A stretch of DNA of 64,000 nt. Origin: an uncultured Clostridia bacterium (GTDB lineage Bacteria; Bacillota; Clostridia; Christensenellales; Borkfalkiaceae). The stretch lies in the NCBI GenBank assembly GCA_934271265.1, contig CAKQRE010000036.1:56628-120627 (forward strand). The letters are read 5' to 3'. Positions 18,448 to 30,901 of the stretch are shown piece by piece. The notes below the pieces were generated by a model. The model was not told where the DNA came from, did not search any database, and saw only the letters and a program-made list of their open reading frames with translations. The position numbers and the translations under genes were made by a program. Every line of letters begins with the position of its first letter. Position 1 is the first letter of the stretch.

Positions 18448-19074
18448 TTACTTGGAGTACAATTCGACGATCATCTGTTCGGAGATCTGCGAATCGATAT
18501 CCTCTCTCGTCGGAAGTGCAAGAATTTTTCCTTCCAGTTTTTCGGTGTCGAAATCAAGCCATTTGGGCATTTTGCCGCTCTTCGCGGTTCCCTTTAAAGC
18601 CTCGAAATAAGGAGTGGATTTTTTGGATTCTTTCACGGCGATCACGTCGCCGACTTTGACCTGATAGGAAGCGATGTCCACGGGTCTGCCGTTTACGGAG
18701 AAGTGAGCGTGCGTTACGAGCTGACGAGCCTGCGATCTCGAGACCGCAATACCCATTCTGTAAACAACGTTGTCAAGTCTTCTTTCAAGAAGAGACAACA
18801 TGTTTTCACCCGTGATACCCTTCATACGATCCGCTTTTACATAGTACTCTCTGAACTGACCTTCGAGCACGCCGTAAATTCTCTTCGTCTTCTGCTTTTC
18901 GCGAAGCTGCAAGCCGTATTCGGAAACCTTTTTTCTGTCCGCTCCGTGCTGACCGGGAGCAACGGGTCTCTTTTCAAAGGGGCAGGAAGTCTTATAGCAC
19001 TTATCGCCCTTTAAGAACAACTTTCCGCCTTCACGTCTGCACAGGCGGCATTTAGCATCTGTATATTTAGCCAT
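18448..19074 (-). CDS. rpsD: Ribosomal protein S4, zinc-binding form
   Basis: A 208-residue primary 16S rRNA-binding protein that also helps set translational accuracy. It keeps the cysteines CRLC and C-YKTSC near residues 9-31, the zinc form of S4. The S4 RNA-binding domain spans about residues 95-160 ([20 protein letters not shown]). S4 can repress its own operon in some bacteria; no leader structure was tested here. Confidence 0.98.
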   Translation of the reverse strand: MAKYTDAKCRLCRREGGKLFLKGDKCYKTSCPFEKRPVAPGQHGADRKKVSEYGLQLREKQKTKRIYGVLEGQFREYYVKADRMKGITGENMLSLLERRLDNVVYRMGIAVSRSQARQLVTHAHFSVNGRPVDIASYQVKVGDVIAVKESKKSTPYFEALKGTAKSGKMPKWLDFDTEKLEGKILALPTREDIDSQISEQMIVELYSK

Positions 19075-19092
19075 AATTACTGTTACCTCCTA

Positions 19093-19482
19093 TTATACTC
19101 TACGGCGTTTGGGCGGGCGGCATCCGTTGTGCGGGATGGGCGACACGTCCTGGATCATCGTAACTTCGATACCGCAGTTGCCGAGAGCTCTGATTGCGGA
19201 CTCTCTGCCCTGACCGGGTCCTTTTACGAACACTTCGACGGAACGAAGCCCGTGTTCCATAGCGGCTTTCGCAGCCGTTTCCGACGCCTGCTGAGCGGCA
19301 AACGGAGTGCTCTTTCTCGAGCCTCTGTAACCGAGCGCGCCTGCGCTGCACTGCGCGATCGCGTTTCCGTTCGCATCCGTTACGGTAACGATGGTATTGT
19401 TGAAAGAGGATTTGATATGAACCTGACCTTTATCAACGTTTTTGATCTCTTTACGTTTCTTAACAACTTTCTTAACAGCCAT
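19093..19482 (-). CDS. rpsK: Ribosomal protein S11
   Basis: 129 residues, in the platform of the small subunit near the mRNA exit (E-site). The hallmark strings [15 protein letters not shown] and the C-terminal [15 protein letters not shown] are intact. Normal length; it sits between rpsM and rpsD. Confidence 0.98.
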   Translation of the reverse strand: MAVKKVVKKRKEIKNVDKGQVHIKSSFNNTIVTVTDANGNAIAQCSAGALGYRGSRKSTPFAAQQASETAAKAAMEHGLRSVEVFVKGPGQGRESAIRALGNCGIEVTMIQDVSPIPHNGCRPPKRRRV

Positions 19483-19501
19483 TTTTCAAGTCCTCCTTCG
19501 A

Positions 19502-19879
19502 TTATTTGGTAGCAGTCTTCTTCTTGGCTACGGTACGACGCGGACCCTTTCTGGTTCTCGCGTTTCTCTTCGAGCTCTGTCCTCTGACGGGAAGACCTTT
19601 TCTGTGTCTCACGCCGCGATAGCAACCGATTTCCATCAGTCTCTTGATCGCCATGGACTTTTCCGATTTAAGTTCGCCTTCCACTTTGTAGTGATGTTCG
19701 ATATACTCTCTGAGTTTCGCAACATCGTCTTCGGTGAGGTCTTTCACTCTCGTGTCGGGATTAACGCCCGTTTCCTTTAAAATTTTCTGCGCGGTAGGTC
19801 TGCCGATACCGAAAATATAAGTGATACCGATCTCTACACGCTTTTCTCTTGGTAAATCTACACCGGCAATACGAGCCAT
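19502..19879 (-). CDS. rpsM: Ribosomal protein S13
   Basis: 125 residues in the head of the small subunit, contacting L5 in the large subunit and the P-site tRNA. Conserved [24 protein letters not shown] and the basic tail [14 protein letters not shown] are all visible. Length is normal. Confidence 0.98.
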   Translation of the reverse strand: MARIAGVDLPREKRVEIGITYIFGIGRPTAQKILKETGVNPDTRVKDLTEDDVAKLREYIEHHYKVEGELKSEKSMAIKRLMEIGCYRGVRHRKGLPVRGQSSKRNARTRKGPRRTVAKKKTATK

Positions 19880-19970
19880 TTGTAATATCCTCCGAAAATA
19901 AAATAAGATTTTTTTTGAGGGGCGGAAACCGTTTGTTTTATTCGTCCGCCCGCGGTTGATTCAAAAGTAA

Positions 19971-20087
19971 TTAACCTTGTCTCTGTTTATGGCTTTTGTT
20001 TTTGGAGCAAATAACCATAACCTTACCTTCTCGTTTAATGACTCTGCATTTGTCGCACATAGGTTTCACTGATGGTCTTACTTTCAT
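19971..20087 (-). CDS. rpmJ: Ribosomal protein L36
   Basis: A 38-residue protein beginning [19 protein letters not shown]. It keeps the zinc ligands C-x2-C, C and H (C11, C14, C27, H33) and ends SHKQRQG. The start is preceded by a GGAGG-type site (GGAGGATTGAAAA). It lies in the classical place between infA and rpsM. It is one residue longer than most L36 proteins. Confidence 0.96.
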   Translation of the reverse strand: MKVRPSVKPMCDKCRVIKREGKVMVICSKNKSHKQRQG

Positions 20088-20126
20088 TTTTCAATCCTCC
20101 GATTTTAGTTGAATTCAATAAAATTG

Positions 20127-20348
20127 TCAGTTTTTGCTACGCCAGACGATCCGACCTTTCGTCAAATCATAAGGGCTCATTTCTATTTTGACGGAATCTC
20201 CGGGAATGATCTTGATGTAGTTCATTCTCAGCTTCCCCGAAATGTAAGCGGTTATCACATACCCGTTCGACAATTTCACTTTAAAAGTGGCGTTCGGAAG
20301 AGCTTCTTCGATAACCCCTTCTGCCTCTATAACGTCGTCCTTTGACAC
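20127..20348 (-). CDS. infA: Translation initiation factor IF-1
   Basis: 73 residues forming a single OB fold that blocks the A site during initiation. [20 protein letters not shown] and the ending [11 protein letters not shown] match the family. I chose the GTG at 20348: GGAGG lies eight bases before it and the protein then has the standard length. An upstream ATG in frame at 20393 would place that ribosome binding site inside the gene. Confidence 0.97.
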   Translation of the reverse strand: MSKDDVIEAEGVIEEALPNATFKVKLSNGYVITAYISGKLRMNYIKIIPGDSVKIEMSPYDLTKGRIVWRSKN

Positions 20349-20484
20349 AATTTGTTCCTCCAATTTTATTTTACCGCCGAAAAAACTCGGCAATCTGCGG
20401 TTTTCCGTATTCCCTCAGCTTCATCCTTTTAGTTAAAAAGTTTACACTTTTACCATCAGAATTGCGGAATACGTGTTCTTGTTT

Positions 20485-21222
20485 TTAAAGGGTGAGCACT
20501 TCGACGCCGTTGTCACCGATCAGTACGGTGTTTTCATAGTGCGCCGACGGCTTCCCGTCTGCGGTCACGCAGTTCCATCCGTCGATGTCGACTTCATAAC
20601 CGCCCATGTTGATCATAGGTTCGATGGCGATGGTCATATTTCTTTTCAGTCTTATGCCCGTGCCTTTCTTACCGTAATTCGGAACGGAAGGATCTTCGTG
20701 CATCTGTCTTCCGACGCCGTGCCCGACCATATCCCTCACAACGGAAAATCCGTTTTTCTCGGCATATTCCTGCACCTGCGCGCCGATATCGCCGAGACAG
20801 CTTCCGATACAGATCCCTTTGATCCCTTCGAAAAAACATTGTTTCGTCACTTCGATGAGTCTCTTTTTTTCGGGGTCGATGTCGCCCACGTAAAAACTTC
20901 TCGCGCCGTCTCCGTGAAAGCCGTTGAGATAAGCTCCTACGTCTACGCTTACGATCTGCCCTTCTTCGATGATCCTGTCGGACGGAATCCCGTGAACGAC
21001 CTGTTCGTCGATAGAGATGCACGTTGCCGCGGGAAACCCGTACAATCCGAGGAAGGACGGTTTCGCACCCGTGGACAAAATAAATTCGTGAACGATCTTA
21101 TCGAGCTCTTTCGTCGTCATGCCGGCTTTCAGGTTCTCTTCCGCCACGCACAGCGCGTCGCGGACGATACGGCAGGGCGCGCGCATCAGCTCGATCTCTT
21201 TATCCGATTTAATGTATATCAT
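20485..21222 (-). CDS. map: Methionine aminopeptidase, type I
   Basis: A 245-residue metalloenzyme that removes the N-terminal methionine from nascent proteins. The metal ligands are visible in SVDVGAYLNGFHGDGA (two aspartates), GHGVGRQMHEDP (histidine), MTIAIEPM and the final ENTVLIGDNGVEVLT (glutamates). I placed the start at the ATG at 21222, just after adk; the open frame runs back into adk but lacks a site and family similarity. The map-infA-rpmJ order is normal. Confidence 0.97.
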   Translation of the reverse strand: MIYIKSDKEIELMRAPCRIVRDALCVAEENLKAGMTTKELDKIVHEFILSTGAKPSFLGLYGFPAATCISIDEQVVHGIPSDRIIEEGQIVSVDVGAYLNGFHGDGARSFYVGDIDPEKKRLIEVTKQCFFEGIKGICIGSCLGDIGAQVQEYAEKNGFSVVRDMVGHGVGRQMHEDPSVPNYGKKGTGIRLKRNMTIAIEPMINMGGYEVDIDGWNCVTADGKPSAHYENTVLIGDNGVEVLTL

Positions 21223-21248
21223 CTTAGCTACCTTTGTCTGAAGAAAGC

Positions 21249-23220
<1,972 letters not shown>

Positions 23221-23249
23221 TTTCTACCCTCCGCTTTTTTCGTGGTAGG

Positions 23250-23696
23250 TTACGCTTCTTCCACCGTACCGCCGGCTTTTTCGATGGCTTCTTTCGCAGC
23301 CGCCGAGAATTTATCGGCTTTCACGGTGAGAGCAACGTTTAACTCGCCGTTACCGAGGACTTTCAGCCCGCATGCGCCTTTGATCTCTTTCACGAGACCG
23401 TATTCAAGAAGCATGTCGTAATCGACGACCGTACCGGATTCAAAGCCGGAAAGTTGTTCAACGTTAACGATTGCATATACTGTTCTGAAGTGATTGTTGA
23501 AACCGCGCTTGGGGACCTTACGGGTCAAAGGCATCTGTCCGCCTTCGAATCCGGGTCTCACGCCGCCGCCGCTTCTCGCCCACTGACCTTTGTGACCTTT
23601 ACCGCTCGTTTTGCCGAGCCCCGAGCCGATGCCTCTTCCGAGTCTCTTCTTGGAAGTTCTCGCACCTTCTGCGGGCTGTAACGTATCAATTCTCAT
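23250..23696 (-). CDS. rplO: Ribosomal protein L15
   Basis: 148 residues, a late-assembling large-subunit protein. The glycine-rich N-terminus ([22 protein letters not shown]) and [20 protein letters not shown] are family signatures. Normal length, 29 bases before secY. Confidence 0.98.
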   Translation of the reverse strand: MRIDTLQPAEGARTSKKRLGRGIGSGLGKTSGKGHKGQWARSGGGVRPGFEGGQMPLTRKVPKRGFNNHFRTVYAIVNVEQLSGFESGTVVDYDMLLEYGLVKEIKGACGLKVLGNGELNVALTVKADKFSAAAKEAIEKAGGTVEEA

Positions 23697-23709
23697 AGTT
23701 TTACCTTCC

Positions 23710-23892
23710 TTAGATCTTCTCGACTTTTACCATGTGGGAAACGACTTTAATCTGTCCCTGCAATGTTGCGCTGTCGGTAAAAACCTTCGATTGATTAATT
23801 TTTTTAAGCCCGAGAGCGGCTACGGTCGCTTTCTGTTTGGGAAGCGCGCCGATCGTGCTTTTAACAAGAGTTACTTTTACCTGATTTTCCAT
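23710..23892 (-). CDS. rpmD: Ribosomal protein L30
   Basis: 60 residues; a small large-subunit protein. [23 protein letters not shown] is the conserved core. Length is typical of bacterial L30. Confidence 0.96.
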   Translation of the reverse strand: MENQVKVTLVKSTIGALPKQKATVAALGLKKINQSKVFTDSATLQGQIKVVSHMVKVEKI

Positions 23893-23906
23893 TCGGAAGC
23901 TCCTCC

Positions 23907-24428
23907 TTACGCCTGGATCTCTTCGACGGTCTTTCCGCGAAGAGCGGCAACTTCTTCAACCGTCTTGAGTTCGTTCAAGCCCGTAATAACGGCTTTCACC
24001 ATGTTGACGGGGTTATTCGAACCGTGAGACTTCGTTCTGATATTCTTGATGCCTGCGGCTTCCATTACGGCACGGACGGGACCGCCGGCGATAACGCCGG
24101 TACCTTCCGCAGCGGGCATCATGAGAACGGATCCTCTGCCGAATTTTCCGATCACGGTGTGAGGAATGGTCGATCCGACCATAGCTACCTTCTTCATGGA
24201 TTTCTTCGCCTGAGCGGTTGCCTTTTCGATCGCTTCGGGAACTTCGTTCGCCTTACCGGCGCCGCAACCTACTCTGCCGTTTTCGTCGCCGATGACCACG
24301 AGTGCGGAGAAACGCATTTTACGACCGCCCTTTACGACCTTCGTAATGCGGTTGACCTGGATGAGCTTTTTGCAGAGACCGTCGTCGCGATCCTGTCTTC
24401 TTTGAGGTCTGTTATTTTCTTTCGCCAT
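23907..24428 (-). CDS. rpsE: Ribosomal protein S5
   Basis: 173 residues; part of the mRNA entry channel and of translational fidelity. The double-stranded RNA-binding half ([21 protein letters not shown]) and the C-terminal half ([30 protein letters not shown]) are intact. Confidence 0.98.
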   Translation of the reverse strand: MAKENNRPQRRQDRDDGLCKKLIQVNRITKVVKGGRKMRFSALVVIGDENGRVGCGAGKANEVPEAIEKATAQAKKSMKKVAMVGSTIPHTVIGKFGRGSVLMMPAAEGTGVIAGGPVRAVMEAAGIKNIRTKSHGSNNPVNMVKAVITGLNELKTVEEVAALRGKTVEEIQA

Positions 24429-24443
24429 TTTTCGTTCCTCCTC

Positions 24444-24812
24444 TTAGAATTTCAAGCCGCCTTCTCTGGCGCCTTCCGCTAAAGCCTGCACTCTGCCGAT
24501 ATAAAGGTATCCGCCGCGGTCGAAAACGACGTTTTCGATCCCTTTCGCGGTTGCCTTTTTGGCAAGTTCCGTACCGACGATCTTAGCCTGTTCGACCTTC
24601 GTCTTTCCGTCGAGAAGAGCTTTTACCGCTTTCTCTTCGGTCGAGCAAGCACAAAGGGTGTTGCCCTTCACGTCGTCGATAATCTGTGCGTAAATGTGAT
24701 TCAGACTTCTGTACACACACAGTCTCGGGCACTCGGCGGTTCCGGAGATTTTCACTCTGACTCTCTCGTGTCTCTTCTTTCTGTCTGCATTTTTATCGAT
24801 TTTAGATATCAT
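24444..24812 (-). CDS. rplR: Ribosomal protein L18
   Basis: 122 residues; binds 5S rRNA together with L5. [18 protein letters not shown] and the ending [23 protein letters not shown] (shortened here) match the family. Normal length and place. Confidence 0.98.
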   Translation of the reverse strand: MISKIDKNADRKKRHERVRVKISGTAECPRLCVYRSLNHIYAQIIDDVKGNTLCACSTEEKAVKALLDGKTKVEQAKIVGTELAKKATAKGIENVVFDRGGYLYIGRVQALAEGAREGGLKF

Positions 24813-24825
24813 ATCGGTTTACTCC

Positions 24826-25368
24826 TTATTTGCCTGCCGTCTTGCCTTCCTTACGTTCGATCACTTCGCCTTTGTAAGTGATACCGTAACCGTGGTAAGG
24901 TTCGGGCTTTCTGAGCGCTCTGATGGTTGCCGCGGTTTCACCGACCGCAACCTTATCGATCCCCTTCACGGAAATTTCCGTGGGAGAAACGGCTGTAAGA
25001 GTGATACCGTCTTTCGCCTTGAACACCACGTTGTGGCTGAAGCCGATCGAAAGGGAAATGTCTTTGCCCTGCTGCGCGATCTTCCAGCCGACGCCGTTTA
25101 CGAGAAGGTTCTTTTCGTAACCCTTCGTTACGCCGACGACCATGTTGTGAAGAAGCGCTCTGTATAAGCCGTGTTTCGCTCTGATCGCGTCTTCGTCGTT
25201 CGCTCTCTTCACGTGAGCGACGTTGCCTGCGATCTCGAACGAAATGTTTGCTGCGTCATAATCCTGCGTAAGCGTGCCGAGAGGCCCTTTTACGGTAATA
25301 ACGCCGTTATCCGTCGTAACGGTAACGCCAGCCGGGATTTCTACCGGTTCTCTACCAATTCTGGACAT
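24826..25368 (-). CDS. rplF: Ribosomal protein L6
   Basis: 180 residues near the factor-binding site. MSRIGREPVEIPAGV at the start and RKPEPYHGYGITYKGE near the end are the conserved signatures. Both duplicated domains are present. Confidence 0.98.
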   Translation of the reverse strand: MSRIGREPVEIPAGVTVTTDNGVITVKGPLGTLTQDYDAANISFEIAGNVAHVKRANDEDAIRAKHGLYRALLHNMVVGVTKGYEKNLLVNGVGWKIAQQGKDISLSIGFSHNVVFKAKDGITLTAVSPTEISVKGIDKVAVGETAATIRALRKPEPYHGYGITYKGEVIERKEGKTAGK

Positions 25369-25380
25369 ATAAGACCTCCT

Positions 25381-25773
25381 TTACCAAACGTAAGCAAGAA
25401 CTTCGCCGCCGTGATTGGTCTTTCTTGCTTCTTTATCCGTCATCACGCCCTTCGGGGTGGAGATGATCGCGATTCCGAGACCGCCGAGAACTTTGGGAAG
25501 CTCTTCGCATCCCGCATAAACTCTGAGTCCGGGTTTCGAAACTCTCTTTAAACCGTTGATGACTTTTTCACCCTTCGGTCCGTATTTAAGGGTCACTACG
25601 ATCTTTCCCTGCACGCCGTCGTCGACAACGTCGTAAGCGGCGATATAACCTTCGTCGAGAAGGATCTTCGCGATGGATTTCTTCATGTTGGAAGCGGGGA
25701 TCTCCACCGTATCCATTTTAACAGTAAGCGCGTTTCTGATGCGCGTGAGCATATCTGCGATAGGATCTGTCAT
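25381..25773 (-). CDS. rpsH: Ribosomal protein S8
   Basis: 130 residues; binds helix 21 of 16S rRNA and can repress the spc operon in model species. [14 protein letters not shown] and the ending [14 protein letters not shown] are diagnostic. Confidence 0.98.
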   Translation of the reverse strand: MTDPIADMLTRIRNALTVKMDTVEIPASNMKKSIAKILLDEGYIAAYDVVDDGVQGKIVVTLKYGPKGEKVINGLKRVSKPGLRVYAGCEELPKVLGGLGIAIISTPKGVMTDKEARKTNHGGEVLAYVW

Positions 25774-25789
25774 TTTCGTCTACCTCCTC

Positions 25790-25975
25790 TTACCAGCTTG
25801 CCTTCTTCACGCCGGGAATCTGACCCTTATAAGCCAATTCTCTGAAGCAGATACGGCAGACGCCGTATTTTCTGAGAACGGCATGGGGTCTGCCGCAGAT
25901 AGAACATCTCGTATATCCTCTCGTCGAGTATTTGGGTGTCTTTTTCTGTTTGTTTATCATTGCGAGTTTTGCCAT
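25790..25975 (-). CDS. rpsZ: Ribosomal protein S14, zinc type
   Basis: 61 residues. CSICGRPH and [10 protein letters not shown] give the four-cysteine zinc site of type-Z S14, the form kept in Gram-positive ribosomal operons. It ends [12 protein letters not shown], as is usual. Confidence 0.98.
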   Translation of the reverse strand: MAKLAMINKQKKTPKYSTRGYTRCSICGRPHAVLRKYGVCRICFRELAYKGQIPGVKKASW

Positions 25976-25989
25976 GATCCGTTTTCTCC

Positions 25990-26586
25990 TTAATTAGCTT
26001 TGAAAGGCATTCCCATTGCCTTGAGAAGTTCGCGAGCCTCTTCGTCCGTCTTAGCCGTGGTCACGATGCAAATATCGAACCCTCTGACTTTTTCGATCTG
26101 GTCGTACTGGATCTCGGGGAAGATGAGCTGTTCTTTCACGCCCATCGCATAGTTTCCTCTGCCGTCGAAAGACTTGGAGGGAACACCCTTGAAGTCTCTC
26201 ACTCTCGGAAGAGCGATGGAAACGAGTTTATCGAAGAACTCATACATCTTGTTGTTTCTCAAAGTAACTTTGATACCGACGTTCATGCCTTCTCTGACTT
26301 TGAAGTTTGCAACCGACTTCTTCGCCTTGGTGAGAACGGGCTTCTGCCCCGCAATGAGCGCAAGCTCCTGCTGTGCCATCTGAACGCTCTTCGCGTTGTC
26401 CTTCGAATCGCCGAGACCGTTGTTGATCGTGATCTTGACCATCTTGGGAACTTCGTTCACGTTCTTATAGTTGAAGTGTTTCATGAGATAAGGAACGACC
26501 TCATCCATGTACATCTTCTTCTTTCTAGCAACGTACTTGGAATCGGTTGCAGTTTCCTTAGCAACCTGAGTCTGTTTGTCTGCCAT
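25990..26586 (-). CDS. rplE: Ribosomal protein L5
   Basis: 198 residues; binds 5S rRNA and contacts the P-site t[20 protein letters not shown] and [19 protein letters not shown] are conserved. It is about 18 residues longer than most L5 proteins because of a polar N-terminal extension ([17 protein letters not shown]). A shorter start at the internal methionines would lack a good ribosome binding site. Confidence 0.97.
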   Translation of the reverse strand: MADKQTQVAKETATDSKYVARKKKMYMDEVVPYLMKHFNYKNVNEVPKMVKITINNGLGDSKDNAKSVQMAQQELALIAGQKPVLTKAKKSVANFKVREGMNVGIKVTLRNNKMYEFFDKLVSIALPRVRDFKGVPSKSFDGRGNYAMGVKEQLIFPEIQYDQIEKVRGFDICIVTTAKTDEEARELLKAMGMPFKAN

Positions 26587-26604
26587 TTTTATTCTCCTTT
26601 AAAT

Positions 26605-27099
26605 TCAGGCTTCTTCTTTTTTGGAAGTTTTTTTGGTAGCGGTTTTCTTCGCGGTCGTCTCTTTCTTCGCGGCGGTTTCTTTCTTCGCAGCGGTTTCTTT
26701 CTTTGCGGCGGTTTCTTTCTTAGCCGTCGTTTCTTTCTTTGCGGCGGTCTTCGTCGCTTTCTTTGCGGGAGCGGCTTTCTTTACCGCAGCGACGTCAAGC
26801 GCCGCGCCGCACTTCTTGCAGACTCTGATCTTTTTGCCGTTCTCTTCTTTATAAGAAACTCTCGTTGCCTTTCCGCATCCGGGGCAAACGACGAGGACGT
26901 TGGAAGCGTCGATCGCGCCGATCTGAGAAACGATCGCGCTCGTTTCGTTCGCGCTTCTCGCTTTCTTGCTCTTCTTCTGAACGTTGATCCCGTCTACTTT
27001 GATCTTATTATCCTGGGGAGCGGCGGATAAAACCTTACCCGTTTTGCCCGCGTCCTTTCCGGTCAACACCAATACCGTGTCGTTCTTTTTAACTTTCAT
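26605..27099 (-). CDS. rplX: Ribosomal protein L24 with long Lys/Ala/Glu tail
   Basis: 164 residues. Residues 1-100 are a normal L24: a KOW motif (DTVLVLTGKDAGKTGKVL) and a four-cysteine zinc module (CPGCGKATR and CKKCG). Residues ~108-164 form an added tail made of near-identical six-residue units, K-K-E-T-A-A, repeated about five times. The start at 27099 has GGAGAGG six bases upstream; the frame stays open 11 codons further but overlaps rplN. The tail would protrude from the ribosome near the tunnel exit, where L24 sits. Confidence 0.95.
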   Translation of the reverse strand: MKVKKNDTVLVLTGKDAGKTGKVLSAAPQDNKIKVDGINVQKKSKKARSANETSAIVSQIGAIDASNVLVVCPGCGKATRVSYKEENGKKIRVCKKCGAALDVAAVKKAAPAKKATKTAAKKETTAKKETAAKKETAAKKETAAKKETTAKKTATKKTSKKEEA

Positions 27100-27112
27100 C
27101 TCTGACCTCTCC

Positions 27113-27481
27113 TTACAGTACTTCCGGGGCAAGCGAAATGATTCTCATGTAATCCTTTTCGCGAAGTTCTCTGGCAACGGGTCCGAAGATACGAGTGCCT
27201 CTCGGTTGTTTCTGGTTATCGATGATGACGGCTGCGTTGTCGTCGAATCTGATGTGCGTGCCGTCCGGTCTTCTGAGACCCTTCGAGCTTCTTACGATAA
27301 CGGCTTTCACAACGTCGCCCTTTTTCACGGCTCCGCCCGGAGTCGCCGTTTTCACACTGGCTACGATCACGTCGCCGATGTTTCCACACTTTCTGAACGA
27401 ACCGCCGAGAACTCTGATGCACATGATTTCCTTAGCTCCCGAGTTGTCCGCCGCTTTTAATCTGGTCTGTGGCTGTATCAT
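27113..27481 (-). CDS. rplN: Ribosomal protein L14
   Basis: 122 residues at the subunit interface. [32 protein letters not shown] and the ending [20 protein letters not shown] (shortened) are family hallmarks. Normal length. Confidence 0.98.
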   Translation of the reverse strand: MIQPQTRLKAADNSGAKEIMCIRVLGGSFRKCGNIGDVIVASVKTATPGGAVKKGDVVKAVIVRSSKGLRRPDGTHIRFDDNAAVIIDNQKQPRGTRIFGPVARELREKDYMRIISLAPEVL

Positions 27482-27498
27482 AACTGCGTCCTCCTATA

Positions 27499-27753
27499 TT
27501 ATTTCGCCTTTTCGATGATTTCGGCGACTCTCCAGTTCTTATCCTTGGAAAGTTTTCTCGTCTCGACGATTCTGACTTTGTCGCCTACGCCGCACTCGTT
27601 GTTCTCGTCGTGCGCCTTGTAGTTTTTGGAAGTCGTCAGGGTCTTCTTGTAAAGGGGATGTTTCGCCTTCGATTCCACGTTGACGACGACCGTTTTATCC
27701 ATTTTGTCGGAAGTTACGATACCGACTCTTTCTTTTCTTAAATTTCTTTCCAT
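27499..27753 (-). CDS. rpsQ: Ribosomal protein S17
   Basis: 84 residues; a primary 16S rRNA binder with an OB fold. [19 protein letters not shown] and [18 protein letters not shown] are conserved. Confidence 0.98.
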   Translation of the reverse strand: MERNLRKERVGIVTSDKMDKTVVVNVESKAKHPLYKKTLTTSKNYKAHDENNECGVGDKVRIVETRKLSKDKNWRVAEIIEKAK

Positions 27754-27766
27754 ATCTCTCCTCCGT

Positions 27767-27967
27767 TCAAGCGTTCGCCTTCAATTCTCTGGCGCGGATT
27801 TCGGTCTTGATTCTGGCGATATCCTTCTTCGTCGTGGTGATGACGTTAGGATTTTCGAGTTGTCCGGTGGCGTGGTTGAAACGCAATTTAAAAAGTTCAT
27901 CCTTCAAATCGGCGAGCTTGCTCGTCAATTCGTCGTTGGTCATTCCGTGAATTTCCTGTGCTTTCAT
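27767..27967 (-). CDS. rpmC: Ribosomal protein L29
   Basis: 66 residues of two antiparallel helices at the tunnel exit, close to the docking site of trigger factor and [22 protein letters not shown] is the signature. Confidence 0.97.
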   Translation of the reverse strand: MKAQEIHGMTNDELTSKLADLKDELFKLRFNHATGQLENPNVITTTKKDIARIKTEIRARELKANA

Positions 27968-27969
27968 GA

Positions 27970-28401
27970 TTAACCTTCCGCTCCTTCGTTGTTATTCTCT
28001 TTCTTGACGAATTTCGTCTTGATGGGGAGCTTGTAACCGGCAAGTCTCATAGCTTCTCTCGCGTCGGCTTCCGAAACGCCTGCCATTTCAAACAAAACTC
28101 TGCCCGGCTTTACGACAGCCACCCAATACTCGACGGAACCTTTACCGGAACCCATTCTGGTTTCGGCGGGTTTCTTCGTGATGGGTTTGTGGGGGAAGAT
28201 GTCGATCCATACCTGACCGCCACGTTTGATGAATCTCGTCATCGCGATACGTGCGGCTTCTATCTGATTGGAAGAAACCCAGGCGGAACCGTCGGCAACG
28301 AGCGCGTAATCGCCGTAAGCAATTTTATTGCCCTTGGTGACCTTACCCGTCATTCTGCCGCGGTGCTGCTTTCTTCTCTTAACTCTCTTCGGCATTAACA
28401 T
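27970..28401 (-). CDS. rplP: Ribosomal protein L16
   Basis: 143 residues near the A-site tRNA elbow. [17 protein letters not shown] and [21 protein letters not shown] are conserved. Its stop is two bases from rpmC, so translation is probably coupled. Confidence 0.98.
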   Translation of the reverse strand: MLMPKRVKRRKQHRGRMTGKVTKGNKIAYGDYALVADGSAWVSSNQIEAARIAMTRFIKRGGQVWIDIFPHKPITKKPAETRMGSGKGSVEYWVAVVKPGRVLFEMAGVSEADAREAMRLAGYKLPIKTKFVKKENNNEGAEG

Positions 28402-28402
28402 A

Positions 28403-29065
28403 TTAAGCTTCGCCTCCTTCCGTTCTCTTTGCTTCGCCTAAAACTTCGCCTTTGTACACCCAGACTTTCACGCCGATCGCGCCGAAAGTCGTGTGAGCCG
28501 TAGCGAAACCGTAATCGATGTCCGCGCGAAGGGTCTGCAGGGGGATAGAACCGTCATGGTACTGTTCGCATCTTGCGATCTCGGCGCCGTCGAGACGGCC
28601 GCTTACCATAACCTTGATACCCTTGACGCCGACTCTCATCGCTTTGGTGATCGCCTGCTTCATGCATCTTCTGAAAGACGCTCTCTTTTCAAGCTGAGCC
28701 GCGATGGATTCCGCGACGAGCTGTGCGTCGCCGTCCGGTCTCTTCACTTCGATGATGTTTACGGCAACCTGTTTGCCTTTCGTGATCTTGGAAAGATTTT
28801 TCTTCATCACTTCGATCTCGGCGCCGGCTTTACCGATCAGCACGCCCGGACGAGCCGTGTGGATAACGATCGCGATTCTGCCTGCCGCTCTTTCGATGAA
28901 GATCTTGGAGATCGCCGAAGCATAATAGGTCGATTTGATATATTTTCTGATTTCGTAGTCTTCTTTCAGATAAGTTCCGAAATCTTTCTTGTCGGCATAC
29001 CATTGGGTATCCCAGTTTTTGATGATTCCTACTCTTAAACCGTGCGGATTAACTTTCTGTCCCAT
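28403..29065 (-). CDS. rpsC: Ribosomal protein S3
   Basis: 220 residues; part of the mRNA entry helicase site. [14 protein letters not shown], the KH domain loop ([11 protein letters not shown]) and the C-terminal [20 protein letters not shown] are intact. Only one base separates it from rplP. Confidence 0.98.
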   Translation of the reverse strand: MGQKVNPHGLRVGIIKNWDTQWYADKKDFGTYLKEDYEIRKYIKSTYYASAISKIFIERAAGRIAIVIHTARPGVLIGKAGAEIEVMKKNLSKITKGKQVAVNIIEVKRPDGDAQLVAESIAAQLEKRASFRRCMKQAITKAMRVGVKGIKVMVSGRLDGAEIARCEQYHDGSIPLQTLRADIDYGFATAHTTFGAIGVKVWVYKGEVLGEAKRTEGGEA

Positions 29066-29075
29066 AATAGCCTCC

Positions 29076-29465
29076 TTACTTGGTCATCGCGTCGAGAACG
29101 ACGGTAATGTGGCAGGTTCTCTTCAAAATTCTGAACCCTCTGCCGTGAGCCATCGGCTGCATTCTCTTGAGCGTCGGTCCCTGATCGGCATAACATTCGG
29201 CGATCTTGAGATCCGCCATATTCATTCCGAGGTTGTGTTCCGCGTTCGCGCCGGCGGAAAGAACGACCTTTTTGATCGGTTCCGCACCGGCTTTGCTGAT
29301 ATTTTCGAGGATCGCCACCGCTTCGGTCACGCTTTTGCCTCTGATCAGATCGAGAACCACTCTGACTTTATAAGGAGAGATTCTGATATACTTCGCAACC
29401 GCTCTGGGTCTTTTGTCTTTGTTTTCCTCAATTCTCTGAGTTTTCAATTTCATGTTCTTAGCCAT
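29076..29465 (-). CDS. rplV: Ribosomal protein L22
   Basis: 129 residues; its hairpin lines the exit tunnel. [20 protein letters not shown] and the loop [15 protein letters not shown] are diagnostic. Confidence 0.98.
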   Translation of the reverse strand: MAKNMKLKTQRIEENKDKRPRAVAKYIRISPYKVRVVLDLIRGKSVTEAVAILENISKAGAEPIKKVVLSAGANAEHNLGMNMADLKIAECYADQGPTLKRMQPMAHGRGFRILKRTCHITVVLDAMTK

Positions 29466-29481
29466 TGTACCTTACCTCCGA

Positions 29482-29754
29482 TCAGCCTGTCGTCTTCGAG
29501 CCGGAATGCCCTTTGAACGTTCTGGTGGGAGCGAACTCTCCGAGTTTGCAACCGACCATATCCTCGGTGATATATACGGGAACGTGCTTTCTTCCGTCGT
29601 AAACGGCGATCGTGTGACCAACCATCTGGGGGAAGATCGTCGAGCTTCTCGACCACGTTTTCAATACCGATTTTTTATTCTCGGCGTTCATCGCTTCTAC
29701 TCTCGCAAGAAGTTTTTCCTGTACGAAAGGTCCTTTTTTAACGCTTCTGCTCAT
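29482..29754 (-). CDS. rpsS: Ribosomal protein S19
   Basis: 90 residues in the small-subunit head. [35 protein letters not shown] and the [15 protein letters not shown] ending are conserved. Confidence 0.98.
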   Translation of the reverse strand: MSRSVKKGPFVQEKLLARVEAMNAENKKSVLKTWSRSSTIFPQMVGHTIAVYDGRKHVPVYITEDMVGCKLGEFAPTRTFKGHSGSKTTG

Positions 29755-29768
29755 AAACCGTAACCTCC

Positions 29769-30596
29769 TTAATTGACTCTCTTGATGATGAATTTAGAGG
29801 TCTTATTCTTCTTCTTTCTCGTCTTATAACCGAGAGCGGGTTTACCCCAAGGAGTCATAGGACCTGCGTGACCGACAGGGCACTTACCTTCACCACCGCC
29901 GTGGGGGTGATCGCAGGGGTTCATGACGGAACCTCTGACGGTAGGTCTGATACCCATGTGTCTGACCTTACCGGCTTTACCGATACGGATGATCTCGTGA
30001 TCGAGGTTACCGACCTGTCCGACGGTCGCCTTGCATTTTACGGAAACGTATCTCATTTCGCCGCTCGGCATTTTAAGAGTCGCCATATTGCCCTCTTTTG
30101 CCATGAGCTGAGCCGCCATGCCGGCAGCTCTTGCGATCTGTCCGCCTTTACCGGGCTGAAGTTCGATGTTGTGAACCATGGTACCGACGGGGATCGCTTC
30201 GAGAGGAAGCGCGTTGCCCGCTTTGATGTCGGCGTCCGCACCGGAAACGATCACGTCGCCTACGCTCAATCCGATGGGAGCGAGAATGTATCTCTTTTCC
30301 CCGTCTTCATAGCAAAGAAGAGCGATGTTTGCCGTTCTGTTCGGATCGTATTCGATCGTTTTGACGACCGCTTTCACGCCGTCTTTATTTCTTTTGAAAT
30401 CGATGATACGATATTTTCTCTTATTGCCGCCGCCGTGATGTCTGACGGTGATTTTACCCTGAGCGTTACGCCCCGCGGTGTGTCTCTGATCTTCAACGAG
30501 AGATCTTTCGGGTTTCGTGCAGGTAATTTCTTCGAACGTGCTTACCGTCATGAAACGACGCGCCGCGGAAGTCGGTTTATATCTCTTAATACCCAT
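29769..30596 (-). CDS. rplB: Ribosomal protein L2
   Basis: 275 residues; needed for subunit joining and peptidyl transferase assembly. The loop [19 protein letters not shown] carries the essential histidine, and [18 protein letters not shown] marks the N-terminal domain. Confidence 0.98.
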   Translation of the reverse strand: MGIKRYKPTSAARRFMTVSTFEEITCTKPERSLVEDQRHTAGRNAQGKITVRHHGGGNKRKYRIIDFKRNKDGVKAVVKTIEYDPNRTANIALLCYEDGEKRYILAPIGLSVGDVIVSGADADIKAGNALPLEAIPVGTMVHNIELQPGKGGQIARAAGMAAQLMAKEGNMATLKMPSGEMRYVSVKCKATVGQVGNLDHEIIRIGKAGKVRHMGIRPTVRGSVMNPCDHPHGGGEGKCPVGHAGPMTPWGKPALGYKTRKKKNKTSKFIIKRVN

Positions 30597-30613
30597 AATT
30601 TAAGTCCTCCGTA

Positions 30614-30901
30614 TTATTGCAACGACTCGAAGAACGCGACAGGCTTGCTGTCCTTCTTCAGCGTGACGATTGCCTTCTTATAGTCGGAAGTATATCCCTG
30701 ACTTCTGCCCATTCTCTTGAGCTTTCCGTGGCAATTCGCGGTGTTGACTTTTTCCACCTGAACGTCAAACAGCTTTTCGACTGCGAGTTTGATTTCGGTT
30801 TTGTTTGCGTTTTTCGCAACGACGAAGGTATATTTCTTATCTTTGATCGTCGCGTAGCTCTTCTCGGAAAGAAGAGGCTTAATAATGATATCTCTTTCCA
30901 T
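30614..30901 (-). CDS. rplW: Ribosomal protein L23
   Basis: 95 residues at the tunnel exit, a docking point for trigger factor and SRP. IIKPLLSEKSYATIKDKKY and the basic loop GKLKRMGRSQGYTSDYKKA match. Its start codon shares one base with the rplD stop (TAATG), so translation is coupled. Confidence 0.98.
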   Translation of the reverse strand: MERDIIIKPLLSEKSYATIKDKKYTFVVAKNANKTEIKLAVEKLFDVQVEKVNTANCHGKLKRMGRSQGYTSDYKKAIVTLKKDSKPVAFFESLQ

